DNA of 41,531 nucleotides from Deltaproteobacteria bacterium (GTDB taxonomy: Bacteria > Myxococcota_A > Polyangia > DRWM01 > JAAZOP01). This document shows positions 15,313-22,782 of this stretch, piece by piece. The stretch spans positions 1 to 41,531 of the forward strand of contig JACRCX010000012.1 of NCBI GenBank assembly GCA_016218815.1, read 5' to 3'. The notes beneath the pieces were generated by a model. That model did not search any database. It was not told the origin of the DNA and was given only the letters and a program-made list of their open reading frames with translations. The position numbers were made by a program, and so were the translations under genes. Within the stretch, counting starts at the first letter, position 1. Every line of letters starts with the position of its first letter.

Positions 15313-17889
15313 CTACTCCGTGACCAGCCGCACACCTTCCGCGGAGCCGTCGAGACCGGTTTCGCCCGAGGCTCCGGGCGAGAAGCCGCCGGCGCCCCCG
15401 ATTCCAGGCGCCGCGAGGGAGTCGATCTCGTTCGCGACCTCGAGCGTCGCCCGGTAGGCCGACGCGTCGACTCCGCGCGAGACGACGTGGATGCCGGAAA
15501 CCGGGCCCCCGCAACCTCCTCCGCCACCGCCCCCCGCACCGCCGCGCCCCCCGTCGCCACCGCGACCGCCGCGCGCCGCACACCAGTGCGTGCCGTCCCC
15601 GCCGTCGCCACCGCCGCCGCCACCACCGCCCGTCGCCCCCTGCCCGCCGTCACCGCCGTTGCCCCCGGGTGCCGTGATCACCTGCACGTCCTCCACGACC
15701 GGACCGGTCGCCGCGCCCGACGGAAGGCGGATCGCGATGCCGATCGCCGCGCCGCCACCCCCCGCCCCGTCCGCGCCGGGAGCGCCGCACCCGCCGGAGC
15801 CGCCGCCGCCGCCCGAGCCCCCGAGCGCGTCGGTGTAGTCCGAGCCGTAGCTCACGATGGCGTCCAGGCCGTGGCCGCACGTGCCGCCCCCTCCCCCGCC
15901 ACCGTCGCTCCCCGTCGTCCCGTTCTCTCCCCCCGACGCCGACCACGTTCCCGTCGCGGCGTCGAAAGCCCCGTCGGCCCGTCCGCAACCCGCACCACCC
16001 ACGCCGTCGCCGCCGCTCCCGCCCCCCTCGCCGTTGCCCCCGACCCGCGGAAGCTGGACCGACACCAGGCACAAGACGTCGGGGTCGCGCATGATCGCGT
16101 CGTACGTTCGCTCGCCCGCGGCACCCGCGCCCGGGCCCGAGCCGTCCCCGGCCGCGGGATTCGGCACCGCGTCCGCGAGCATCGCCTCGCGGTCGCACAC
16201 CTCGTCGATCTCGAAGTCATGGCAGCCCGCGTTCCCGCACGGCTCGCCGACGACGCACCCCGTCGCCGGACAGACCGCGTCGCCGCCGATCCCGCCGTCG
16301 ACCGTGTTCCCCGTCCCGGGACAGAACCGCCGGCCCGACACCCCTCCCGCGACCCGCCTGCCGCTGCAGTTGATCGACCCCACCACGAGACCGGCCCCAC
16401 CCGCGGCGCCCGCCGGCCCGTCCAGCTCGCGCAGCGACGTCAGGCCCCATCGCGCCAGGTTCTGCGAGGAAGACGGCCCCGCCGCTCCGTCCGCGCCGCG
16501 ACCCGCGTACACGATGACGTTGGACACGTGTACCGCATCCGAGCATCCGTCGAGGTACACCGCCGTCGCGCCGCGCCCCGGAATCGTCGCGGCACTGCCC
16601 ACGATCGTCAGCCCGTCCACCTCGGTCCCGGCCGCCAGGTCGCGGCAGACGAGCTGCGGGACGCCGCCCAACGCCTCGTTCTCGATCACGACCGGGTAGA
16701 CCGCGGGATCGCGGTCCGAGAAGTCCGGTGCGTAGCCGCCGAACAGCCCGACGCCGCCGACCAGCTCGACCGGTCCGGCGTAGCGACCCCACGCGACCAG
16801 CACGTCCTTGCCCGCGGTCGCGGCCCGCGCGAGCGCCGCGGGGATCGTCCGCATCGGCAGGACGAGCGTCCCCGGATTGAGGTCGCTGCCGGAGGGGGTG
16901 ACGAAGATGAACGCGTCCGAATCGTCGATCGTCCCGTCACAGTCGGCGTCGACGCCCAGCCGCCGCGGCGGCCACGTTCCGATCGTCCGCTCGCACTCGC
17001 ACCCGTTGGCCTCGATGCCGTCCAGGTCGATGAAGTTCTCCGCGCAACGCACCTCGCACTCCGGCGGCGGACCCGGCAGGCACGTCGCGACCTGGTTCGG
17101 GAACCCCACGCACGGGCGGTTGCACTCGCCGCAGTGGTCCGGGTGCACGTAGTCGCCGCCCGGCCCCAGGAAATCCTCGTCGGCGCTGCCGTCGCAATCG
17201 TCGTCCAGCGCGTTGCACTGCTCCTCGAACGGCGTCAGGCATGGCCCGAGGTCCCCGCCGTCGCAGAGCTGGCCGCCCTCGCACACCTGCCCGCCCGACG
17301 TCTCGAGCAGGCAGGCGAAAAGCAGGCCCGAGGTCTCGGCCGTGCAGCCGCAGAACCCGCTCACCGGCCGGCACAACCCCCGCCCGTCCCCCGTCGGCAC
17401 GCACTCGAACCCGTCCGGACACCCGGTCGTCGCCGAACACGGCATCGCGCAGCGCCGCTGTCCGGAGCCCGTCGATAGGCACAGCGCCCCCGCCGTCCAG
17501 ACCTCGCACTCCGCGTCCCGCTCGCACGGCAGGCACAAGGCGTCGACGTCCGGCACGCAGACTCCCGCACCGCCCGGACGCAGCCCGGGCGGGCACGACA
17601 CGAGCACGCAGCGGAAGCCCTCGCCGTCGTCGCGGCACGCCGTCTCCAACGCCGTCGGGAACGCGTCCGCACAGCTCACGCCGCAGCCTCCGCAGTCTTC
17701 CACCGTCGAGTATCGCCCGTCCTCGCCGACGAACCCCTCATCGACGAGCCCGTCGCAGTCGTTATCGACCCAGTCGCAGACCTCCACCGTCCCGCACGGC
17801 TTGTTCTCGCAGTCGCACCCGCCGAAGGCCGCCACGACTGCGAGGAAAACCGTCGAGGGCGCGGCGCGGCCCCTACTCCACCACCACAT
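15313..17889 (-). CDS. MopE-type metal-binding, glycine-rich secreted lipoprotein (paralogue 1)
   Basis: An 858-residue surface protein. Signal and lipobox: TVFLAVVAAFGGC. Residues about 35-350 are Cys-rich, with the MopE-type motif repeated (VCDWVDNDCDGLVDEGF, QCNALDDDCDGSADEDF, then DADCDGTIDD), EGF-like cysteine spacing between, and NGCEC. Residues about 350-480 resemble the DUF1565 start of parallel beta-helix proteins (TPSGSDLNPGTLVLPMRTI, GGVGLFGGYAPDFSDRDP). The remainder is glycine-rich, with collagen- or PGRS-like GGxGGxGG runs holding occasional Cys. MopE motifs can bind copper or calcium. The ATG at 17889 lies 17 bp inside the upstream paralogue's end, so the two are translated from one mRNA. 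Membrane or surface anchoring is inferred. Confidence 0.85.
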   Translation of the reverse strand: MWWWSRGRAAPSTVFLAVVAAFGGCDCENKPCGTVEVCDWVDNDCDGLVDEGFVGEDGRYSTVEDCGGCGVSCADAFPTALETACRDDGEGFRCVLVSCPPGLRPGGAGVCVPDVDALCLPCERDAECEVWTAGALCLSTGSGQRRCAMPCSATTGCPDGFECVPTGDGRGLCRPVSGFCGCTAETSGLLFACLLETSGGQVCEGGQLCDGGDLGPCLTPFEEQCNALDDDCDGSADEDFLGPGGDYVHPDHCGECNRPCVGFPNQVATCLPGPPPECEVRCAENFIDLDGIEANGCECERTIGTWPPRRLGVDADCDGTIDDSDAFIFVTPSGSDLNPGTLVLPMRTIPAALARAATAGKDVLVAWGRYAGPVELVGGVGLFGGYAPDFSDRDPAVYPVVIENEALGGVPQLVCRDLAAGTEVDGLTIVGSAATIPGRGATAVYLDGCSDAVHVSNVIVYAGRGADGAAGPSSSQNLARWGLTSLRELDGPAGAAGGAGLVVGSINCSGRRVAGGVSGRRFCPGTGNTVDGGIGGDAVCPATGCVVGEPCGNAGCHDFEIDEVCDREAMLADAVPNPAAGDGSGPGAGAAGERTYDAIMRDPDVLCLVSVQLPRVGGNGEGGGSGGDGVGGAGCGRADGAFDAATGTWSASGGENGTTGSDGGGGGGGTCGHGLDAIVSYGSDYTDALGGSGGGGGSGGCGAPGADGAGGGGAAIGIAIRLPSGAATGPVVEDVQVITAPGGNGGDGGQGATGGGGGGGGDGGDGTHWCAARGGRGGDGGRGGAGGGGGGGCGGPVSGIHVVSRGVDASAYRATLEVANEIDSLAAPGIGGAGGFSPGASGETGLDGSAEGVRLVTE

Positions 17890-20491
17890 CGCGCTCCTCC
17901 CCGGTCGCACCGCTCCCGCCCGGCACGGCGCTGGCGCCGCCCGCGCCGCCAACTCCGCCGTGCCCGGTCACCAGCACCGCGCCCGATCGGATCGCCAGAG
18001 CCATCCCCGGATCCGGCGCCCCGCGCAGCAACACCCAGACGCCGACCGACGATCCGCCGCAGCCTCCGCCCGCACCGCCCGCCGGCCCGCCGTTGCCGCC
18101 CTTCCCTCCCGCACCCCCCTGCGTCGCCGCGGCCAGCGAGTCCTCCAGCTCCTCGCGCGACCGGTTGCCGCCCGGCGCCCCCAGCCCCCCGAGACCGCCG
18201 TCACCCCCGCCGCCCCCGCGACCGCCGTTCCCGCCGTTGCCGACCACGATCTGGACCGCCTCGAAGCGCGGCACGGCAATTCCGAGCGGGCTCGCACCGC
18301 CGTAGTCGATGACCACTCCCACCGATGGCGCACCGGACTCCCCCTGCGTCCCGGGCTCGCCGCCACACCCCCCCGCGCCGCCGCCCCCGCCCCCGCCCCC
18401 GAGGCCGTCGGCCCACGGACACTCCTCCTCGTACCAGTCCATCTGCGGGCCGCCGCCCGCACCGCCCCCGCCACCGCCCCCGCCCGGTCCGCCGGCCGAG
18501 CCCGCGGTCGCGAGCGCCGCCGTCCACGTCTCGCCGGTCAGCTCGCCCAGCGGGTCCGAACATCCCGTCCCGGCCGAACCCGGCGCACCGTCGGATCCGT
18601 TGCCGCCGTCCCCGGCCAACTCGTACTCGGGTAAGACCTCGAACACCCCGCAGCACAGCCCGGGCGTGTCGCAGCCCACCGTGCCCGGCCCGTGGCTGTC
18701 GTAGGCCCCCGCGCCGCCCATGCCCCCCGGAACGCCCGCGCCGCCGGAACGTCCGCCGCCGCCCGGGCTCTCCGTGCCGTACGGGTCGGGACAGTCCGCG
18801 GAACCGCCGAGCCCGCCCGAGACGTCGGCGCCGCGGCAGCCGTTCGTCCCGCCCGCGCCGCCGTGCACGACGTTCTCCGCGCTCGACAGGCAATCGTGCC
18901 AGCCGCTCTCGACCGCCAGCCGCTGGGGATCGCCCGGCACCGGCACGACGGCCGGCGCCGCCCCCGCCTCGCCGTTTGCCCCGTGCCGCCCCGCCCCGCC
19001 CTGCCCCGCGCGAATCCACACGTGCGTCACCGTCAGCTCGGGTCCAGGTGCGTACAAAAACGCGCCGAAGGCCGGCAGTCCCCCGCCCGGAGCGTCCGCG
19101 CCGCGGAACTGGATTCCGCCGACCTCGGTCGGCCGGACGCCCACGCCGTCCAGCACCAGCGCCGCGCCGCCGGGCGCCGCCGCCGCATCGCTCGAGATCA
19201 CCGCCGTGATGAACGCCTCCGGGACCAGCCCGAGATAGTCGTTGCGGTAGCCGCCGTGCAGCCGCACCCCGTCCGGCAGGAAGACGACCTCGACGTACGT
19301 CCCCGCCGCGACGAAGACGTCCGGCGTGGGCCGCTCGCCGTCGAGCGACTCGGCCGCGCGACGGACGGCCTCGCCGATCGTCAGGAGCGGGTAGAACGGC
19401 GAGCCGGGGTTCGTGTCCGCGCCGTCCGGCGCGACGTAGAGCGAGCGGACGACGACGCCGTCGGCGCCGTCGCAATTGAGGTCGAGGTCGGGGCCGAAGG
19501 CGCCGAACGGGCCGGCAACATCGTCGACGTCGGTCACCGTGCACTCGCAGCCGTTGGCGATGTCGAGGTCGGCGTCGAGGAGGTCGCCGACCTGCACGCC
19601 GTCGACCTCGTCCGCGCACAGGATGCGGCAGCGCGGCGCATACGGATCGCCGCCGCAGGTCAGGGTCATGCCCGGCAGCGAGGTCGCGGTGCAGTCGATC
19701 CCGCATTCGCCGCAGTTGCGCGGATCGACGGAGTAGACGCCGAGGGTGTCGCGGAAGTCCTGGTCGGCCGTGCCGTCGCAGTCGTTGTCGATGCCGTCGC
19801 AGATGTCCTCACGCCCCGCGCACTCCGACAGGACCCCGTCGCGGCACTCCGCGTGGCCCAGGCACGACTCGCCGTCGGGCGTGGGGAGGTCGCAGGACAC
19901 GGAGAAGAAGTCCCCGGGCTCGCAACGGCAGGAGCCGCCCGACGGGATGCACACCCCGCCGGTACAGGCGTAGCCCGACGGGCAGGAACGCGCCCCCGGC
20001 GCGTCGGGACCGCACGATGCGGTGCAGCGCAACTCGCCGCCGATCTCCTCGCACGCCCCGCCCTCGACGTCGCAGTCCCCGTCGTCCGCGCACGAGCGGC
20101 AGAGCAGGTCCCAAGGCACGCAGTGCGCGTGGTCCCCGGTCGGGATGAAGCCGGGCTCGCACTCGAGCGCCCGGCAGGCCCAGACGAGGTCGCGTACGTT
20201 CTCGCACGTCGTCGTCGAGGCATGCTCGATGGCGCCGGTGCACGAGACCCCGCACGCGCCGCAGTGCTCCAGCACGTTGTAGGCACCGCTCGCGAGGTCC
20301 CGGAAGCCGTTGTCGATGACGCCGTCGAGATCGTTGTCCAGGCCGTCGCACGACTCGGGCGCCGGGAACGGGACGTCCGGGCCCGGCGCGTCCGGCCGAT
20401 CGAGGTCCGTCTTGGCGCCGCAACCGCAGGCGAGCATCGCCCACAACGACAGCGTCGCCACGACCCCGCACGCCCGGCTTCCCCGCGACAT
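17873..20491 (-). CDS. MopE-type metal-binding, glycine-rich secreted lipoprotein (paralogue 2)
   Basis: An 872-residue paralogue of the next gene with the same domain order: signal and lipobox (LSLWAMLAC), MopE motifs (SCDGLDNDLDGVIDNGF, ICDGIDNDCDGTADQDF), a Cys-rich middle with ANGCEC, a DUF1565-like stretch (VAPDGADTNPGSPFYPLLTI, GVRLHGGYRNDYLG), and a long glycine-rich tail. In its first MopE motif a Leu replaces the second Cys (DNDLDG), so that site is probably altered. I chose ATG 20491 because TATGCT ends 7 nt upstream, suggesting a leaderless mRNA; ATG 20503 and GTG 20521 are in-frame alternatives. First gene of a two-gene operon. Confidence 0.85.
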   Translation of the reverse strand: MSRGSRACGVVATLSLWAMLACGCGAKTDLDRPDAPGPDVPFPAPESCDGLDNDLDGVIDNGFRDLASGAYNVLEHCGACGVSCTGAIEHASTTTCENVRDLVWACRALECEPGFIPTGDHAHCVPWDLLCRSCADDGDCDVEGGACEEIGGELRCTASCGPDAPGARSCPSGYACTGGVCIPSGGSCRCEPGDFFSVSCDLPTPDGESCLGHAECRDGVLSECAGREDICDGIDNDCDGTADQDFRDTLGVYSVDPRNCGECGIDCTATSLPGMTLTCGGDPYAPRCRILCADEVDGVQVGDLLDADLDIANGCECTVTDVDDVAGPFGAFGPDLDLNCDGADGVVVRSLYVAPDGADTNPGSPFYPLLTIGEAVRRAAESLDGERPTPDVFVAAGTYVEVVFLPDGVRLHGGYRNDYLGLVPEAFITAVISSDAAAAPGGAALVLDGVGVRPTEVGGIQFRGADAPGGGLPAFGAFLYAPGPELTVTHVWIRAGQGGAGRHGANGEAGAAPAVVPVPGDPQRLAVESGWHDCLSSAENVVHGGAGGTNGCRGADVSGGLGGSADCPDPYGTESPGGGGRSGGAGVPGGMGGAGAYDSHGPGTVGCDTPGLCCGVFEVLPEYELAGDGGNGSDGAPGSAGTGCSDPLGELTGETWTAALATAGSAGGPGGGGGGGGAGGGPQMDWYEEECPWADGLGGGGGGGGAGGCGGEPGTQGESGAPSVGVVIDYGGASPLGIAVPRFEAVQIVVGNGGNGGRGGGGGDGGLGGLGAPGGNRSREELEDSLAAATQGGAGGKGGNGGPAGGAGGGCGGSSVGVWVLLRGAPDPGMALAIRSGAVLVTGHGGVGGAGGASAVPGGSGATGEERDVVVE

Positions 20492-20498
20492 GCCGCGG

Positions 20499-20528
20499 AG
20501 CATAGTGTGGATTCGCGTCACGTGCCAG
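20499..20528 (-). promoter_or_regulatory. Promoter of the MopE-like pair (leaderless)
   Basis: Minus strand: CTGGCA (rc of 20523-20528), 18 nt, TATGCT (rc of 20499-20504). The -10 ends 7 nt before ATG 20491 and there is no Shine-Dalgarno, so transcription should begin at or next to the start codon. Confidence 0.45.
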
Positions 20529-20554
20529 AGCCCGGCCGTGCCCGACCGTCGCGG

Positions 20555-20582
20555 TTGACAGACCGGACCTCGAGACTTACCA
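20555..20582 (+). promoter_or_regulatory. Possible promoter of the AhpD-like gene
   Basis: A perfect -35, TTGACA (20555-20560), is followed after 16 nt by the weak -10 TTACCA (20577-20582). It leaves a leader of about 105 nt before the AhpD-like start. Confidence 0.4.
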
Positions 20583-20694
20583 GTGCGTCGCTTCGGAGAC
20601 GCGGGGATGGGCCCCGCGTCCAGTGGGGGGACCGGGGCATTCCGCAGGGCTTCCGCGGCCGGCCTCAGTCCTCGAAGTCGAAGGAGGAGTCGTC

Positions 20695-21081
20695 ATGAGG
20701 AACCGCGATGCGATCTACACCGAGATGACCAAGATGTTCGGCACGGTGCCCAGCTTCTTCAAGCTGGTTCCCGACAACTTGCTCGAGAACGAGTGGGAGA
20801 TGTTCAAGGCCATCCAGGTCACCGACACGAAGATCCCCGGCAAGTACCGGGACCTCATCGGCCTGGGCATCGCCGCCGCCACGCACTGCCCGTACTGCGC
20901 GACGTTCCACACCGAGATGGCGCGCGTCAACGGCGCGAACGACGCCGAGCTCGAGGAGGCCGTCCACTACGCCAAGCAGACCACGGGCTGGAGCACCTAC
21001 CTGCACGGCATGCGCGTCGACCTCGAGCAGTTCCGCCGCGAGGCTCACCAGGTCGCCGAGCACGTCCGCAAGAACCGGTAG
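20695..21081 (+). CDS. AhpD-like / carboxymuconolactone decarboxylase-family protein
   Basis: A 128-residue all-helical protein of the AhpD/CMD family. The redox motif is complete: C65-P-Y-C68 followed by H72 in ATHCPYCATFH, which in AhpD-type enzymes passes electrons to peroxidase partners or has alkylhydroperoxidase activity. RDLIGLGIAAA before and NDAELEEAVHYAKQTTG after are typical of the family. AAGGAGGAG lies about 6 nt before the ATG. It is cytoplasmic, unlike the secreted proteins on either side, and stands alone with its own promoter. Confidence 0.88.
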   Translation: MRNRDAIYTEMTKMFGTVPSFFKLVPDNLLENEWEMFKAIQVTDTKIPGKYRDLIGLGIAAATHCPYCATFHTEMARVNGANDAELEEAVHYAKQTTGWSTYLHGMRVDLEQFRREAHQVAEHVRKNR

Positions 21082-21245
21082 CTCCAGCTCCGGACGAACC
21101 GGGCCCGACTGCGCCCCGAGCCGCGGACGCCCCGCCTCCTCCGCCACCGCTCGAGGCTCGCTCTCCCGAACATCCCGCGCCATGGATGGACGGCGGCCGA
21201 ATCACGTGGCACGCTGTACCCCGAGGCCGGAAAGGGGGAACGAGC

Positions 21246-22004
21246 ATGATCCGCACAATCGCGCTGGTTCTGGCGTTCGTCGTCGCGCCGGCGATCGCGG
21301 CTCCGGGCTGCGGGCCGGCGTCCGAGTGCACCGGCTCGTCGGATTGCCCCGCCGGCCAGGTCTGCTACTTCGGCAGCTGCGTGACCCCGGCCGGCGACGG
21401 CGGCGACGCCGAAGGGAACCTCGAGGTCGCGGGAGACGACGGCGCCCGCCCCGACGCAGCCGCGGAGGACGGAAGCGGGGACGAAGTCGCGCCGGACGAC
21501 ACCGAGGACGACGCGACGGCGGATGGCCCGGACGGGACCGAGGAGGCGACCGACGAGGACGCCGGCGGCGGACCCGAGGATGCGGTCGAGGACGACGCGA
21601 CGGACTCGCCGCCGGAGATCGAGGAGGTCTCCGACGTCGTGGACCTCGGGGACTGGACGGCGGAGGCGCTGCCGGTGTGCGACGGCGCGTGGCTCGGCGG
21701 GTACTGCTGGTACGCCTCGGTCGCTGACCAGAGCTGCGACGCCGCCTGCGCCACCCACGGCGGCTGCAATCTCGCCGGCACGCGGGACTACGCGGGCTCC
21801 GGCGGCACCGACGCCCAGTGCGTCGCCGTCCTCGCCGCGCTCGGCTTCGGCTCCTACCCCCACCAGGACTGGAGCAACAACGACCTGGGCTGCCACTTCG
21901 CCTGGGGCTCCTGGACCTACTGGTCAACCGCCGCGCCCACCACCTGCGCCGCAGCCGCCCCCGGCGGCGCCGCCGCGGTCCGGATGTGCGCCTGCACGGA
22001 GTAG
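21246..22004 (+). CDS. Acidic-stalk Cys-rich secreted protein, unnamed C-terminal domain
   Basis: A 252-residue exported protein. It starts with a signal peptide (MIRTIALVLAFVVAPAIAAP followed by GC), has a short Cys-rich module (SECTGSSDCPAGQVCYFGSC), then about 85 residues almost wholly Asp/Glu/Ala/Gly, then a compact C-terminal domain of about 90 residues with eight Cys (ALPVCDGAWLGGYCWYASVA, QSCDAACATHGGCN, GSGGTDAQCVAVLAALG, VRMCACTE). The C-terminal pattern (G.CWY...gqsCd..Ca.hGGc) recurs in environmental secreted proteins, from memory, but I know no name for it. GGGGGA precedes the start. Extracellular anchoring by lipidation is possible but the lipobox (APGC) is poor. Confidence 0.75.
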   Translation: MIRTIALVLAFVVAPAIAAPGCGPASECTGSSDCPAGQVCYFGSCVTPAGDGGDAEGNLEVAGDDGARPDAAAEDGSGDEVAPDDTEDDATADGPDGTEEATDEDAGGGPEDAVEDDATDSPPEIEEVSDVVDLGDWTAEALPVCDGAWLGGYCWYASVADQSCDAACATHGGCNLAGTRDYAGSGGTDAQCVAVLAALGFGSYPHQDWSNNDLGCHFAWGSWTYWSTAAPTTCAAAAPGGAAAVRMCACTE

Positions 22005-22049
22005 CCCGCCTGCGGCCGCGGTCGCGCCCCACCACCGCACCCCCGCGAG

Positions 22050-22079
22050 GTGACACCGGCGGCCCGCCTGCGATATGTT
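22050..22079 (+). promoter_or_regulatory. Promoter of the nucleotidyltransferase gene (leaderless at 22089)
   Basis: GTGACA (22050-22055), 18 nt, TATGTT (22074-22079). The -10 ends 9 nt before ATG 22089, placing the transcript start at the start codon. Confidence 0.5.
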
Positions 22080-22088
22080 CCACCGGCG

Positions 22089-22745
22089 ATGGGGCAGGTC
22101 AGGACAGACCGGCCTTGGGGGGCCGGCCCGGTGGAAGCGGACGTCGGGCGAAGGTTCGTCGCCGGCCTGTCCTACTGCGCGAGGTTCTTCATGGGCGAGT
22201 CGGACGCACAGGCGGCGCTGTTTCGGCTGACGGCGATTCTCGAGACCGAGGGGATTCCCTACGCGATCATCGGTGCCCTGGCCCTCAACGCCTACGGCCA
22301 CCGGCGGGCGACCGTCGATGTGGACGTCATCCTGCGCGAGGAGGACCTGCTGAAGTTCAAGGAGAAGTACCTCGGCCATGGCTACGCCGAGCGGGTCGCC
22401 GGCACCGGGAAGCTGCTCGACGAGGTGAACCACGTGAAGGTCGATGTGCTGAGCGCCGGCCGCTTCCCGGGCGACGGCCGGCCGAAGCCGATCTCGTTTC
22501 CCGATCCCGCGACGACGGCCGTCCGGGGCGAGCGCTTCGCACTCCTGCCGCTGTCCCGGTTCCTCGAGCTCAAGCTGGCGTCCGGAATGACGGCGCCTCA
22601 CCGCCTTCACGACCTGGCGGACGTCCTCGACCTGATACGTTCCGCCCAGCTCCCCGCCGAGACGGCGTCCGAGTTGCACCCCTACGTCCGCGACAAATTC
22701 CGCGAGCTTTGGGATGCGGCGCAGGCCACCGACCCCTACGAGTGA
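22089..22745 (+). CDS. Nucleotidyltransferase-fold protein (AbiEii/MNT-like)
   Basis: A 218-residue protein of the pol-beta-type nucleotidyltransferase superfamily. Seen: IPYAIIGALALNAYGHRRAT followed by VDVDVIL, giving the GG/GA-type turn and D-x-D metal site, a basic stretch, then RFLELKLASGMTAPHRLHDL with LADVLDLI, typical of AbiEii-like or UTP-transferase-like stand-alone proteins. Such proteins are often toxins or nucleotide-modifying enzymes; no partner HEPN or antitoxin gene is next to it. ATG 22089 follows a promoter -10 by 9 nt without a Shine-Dalgarno; ATG 22191 (GAGG 6 nt upstream) lies just before the conserved domain and is the main alternative, shortening it to 184 residues. Confidence 0.75.
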   Translation: MGQVRTDRPWGAGPVEADVGRRFVAGLSYCARFFMGESDAQAALFRLTAILETEGIPYAIIGALALNAYGHRRATVDVDVILREEDLLKFKEKYLGHGYAERVAGTGKLLDEVNHVKVDVLSAGRFPGDGRPKPISFPDPATTAVRGERFALLPLSRFLELKLASGMTAPHRLHDLADVLDLIRSAQLPAETASELHPYVRDKFRELWDAAQATDPYE

Positions 22746-22782
22746 CGGCTTTCGCAGCCTCTAGGCTGGGTTCGACCCGCGC

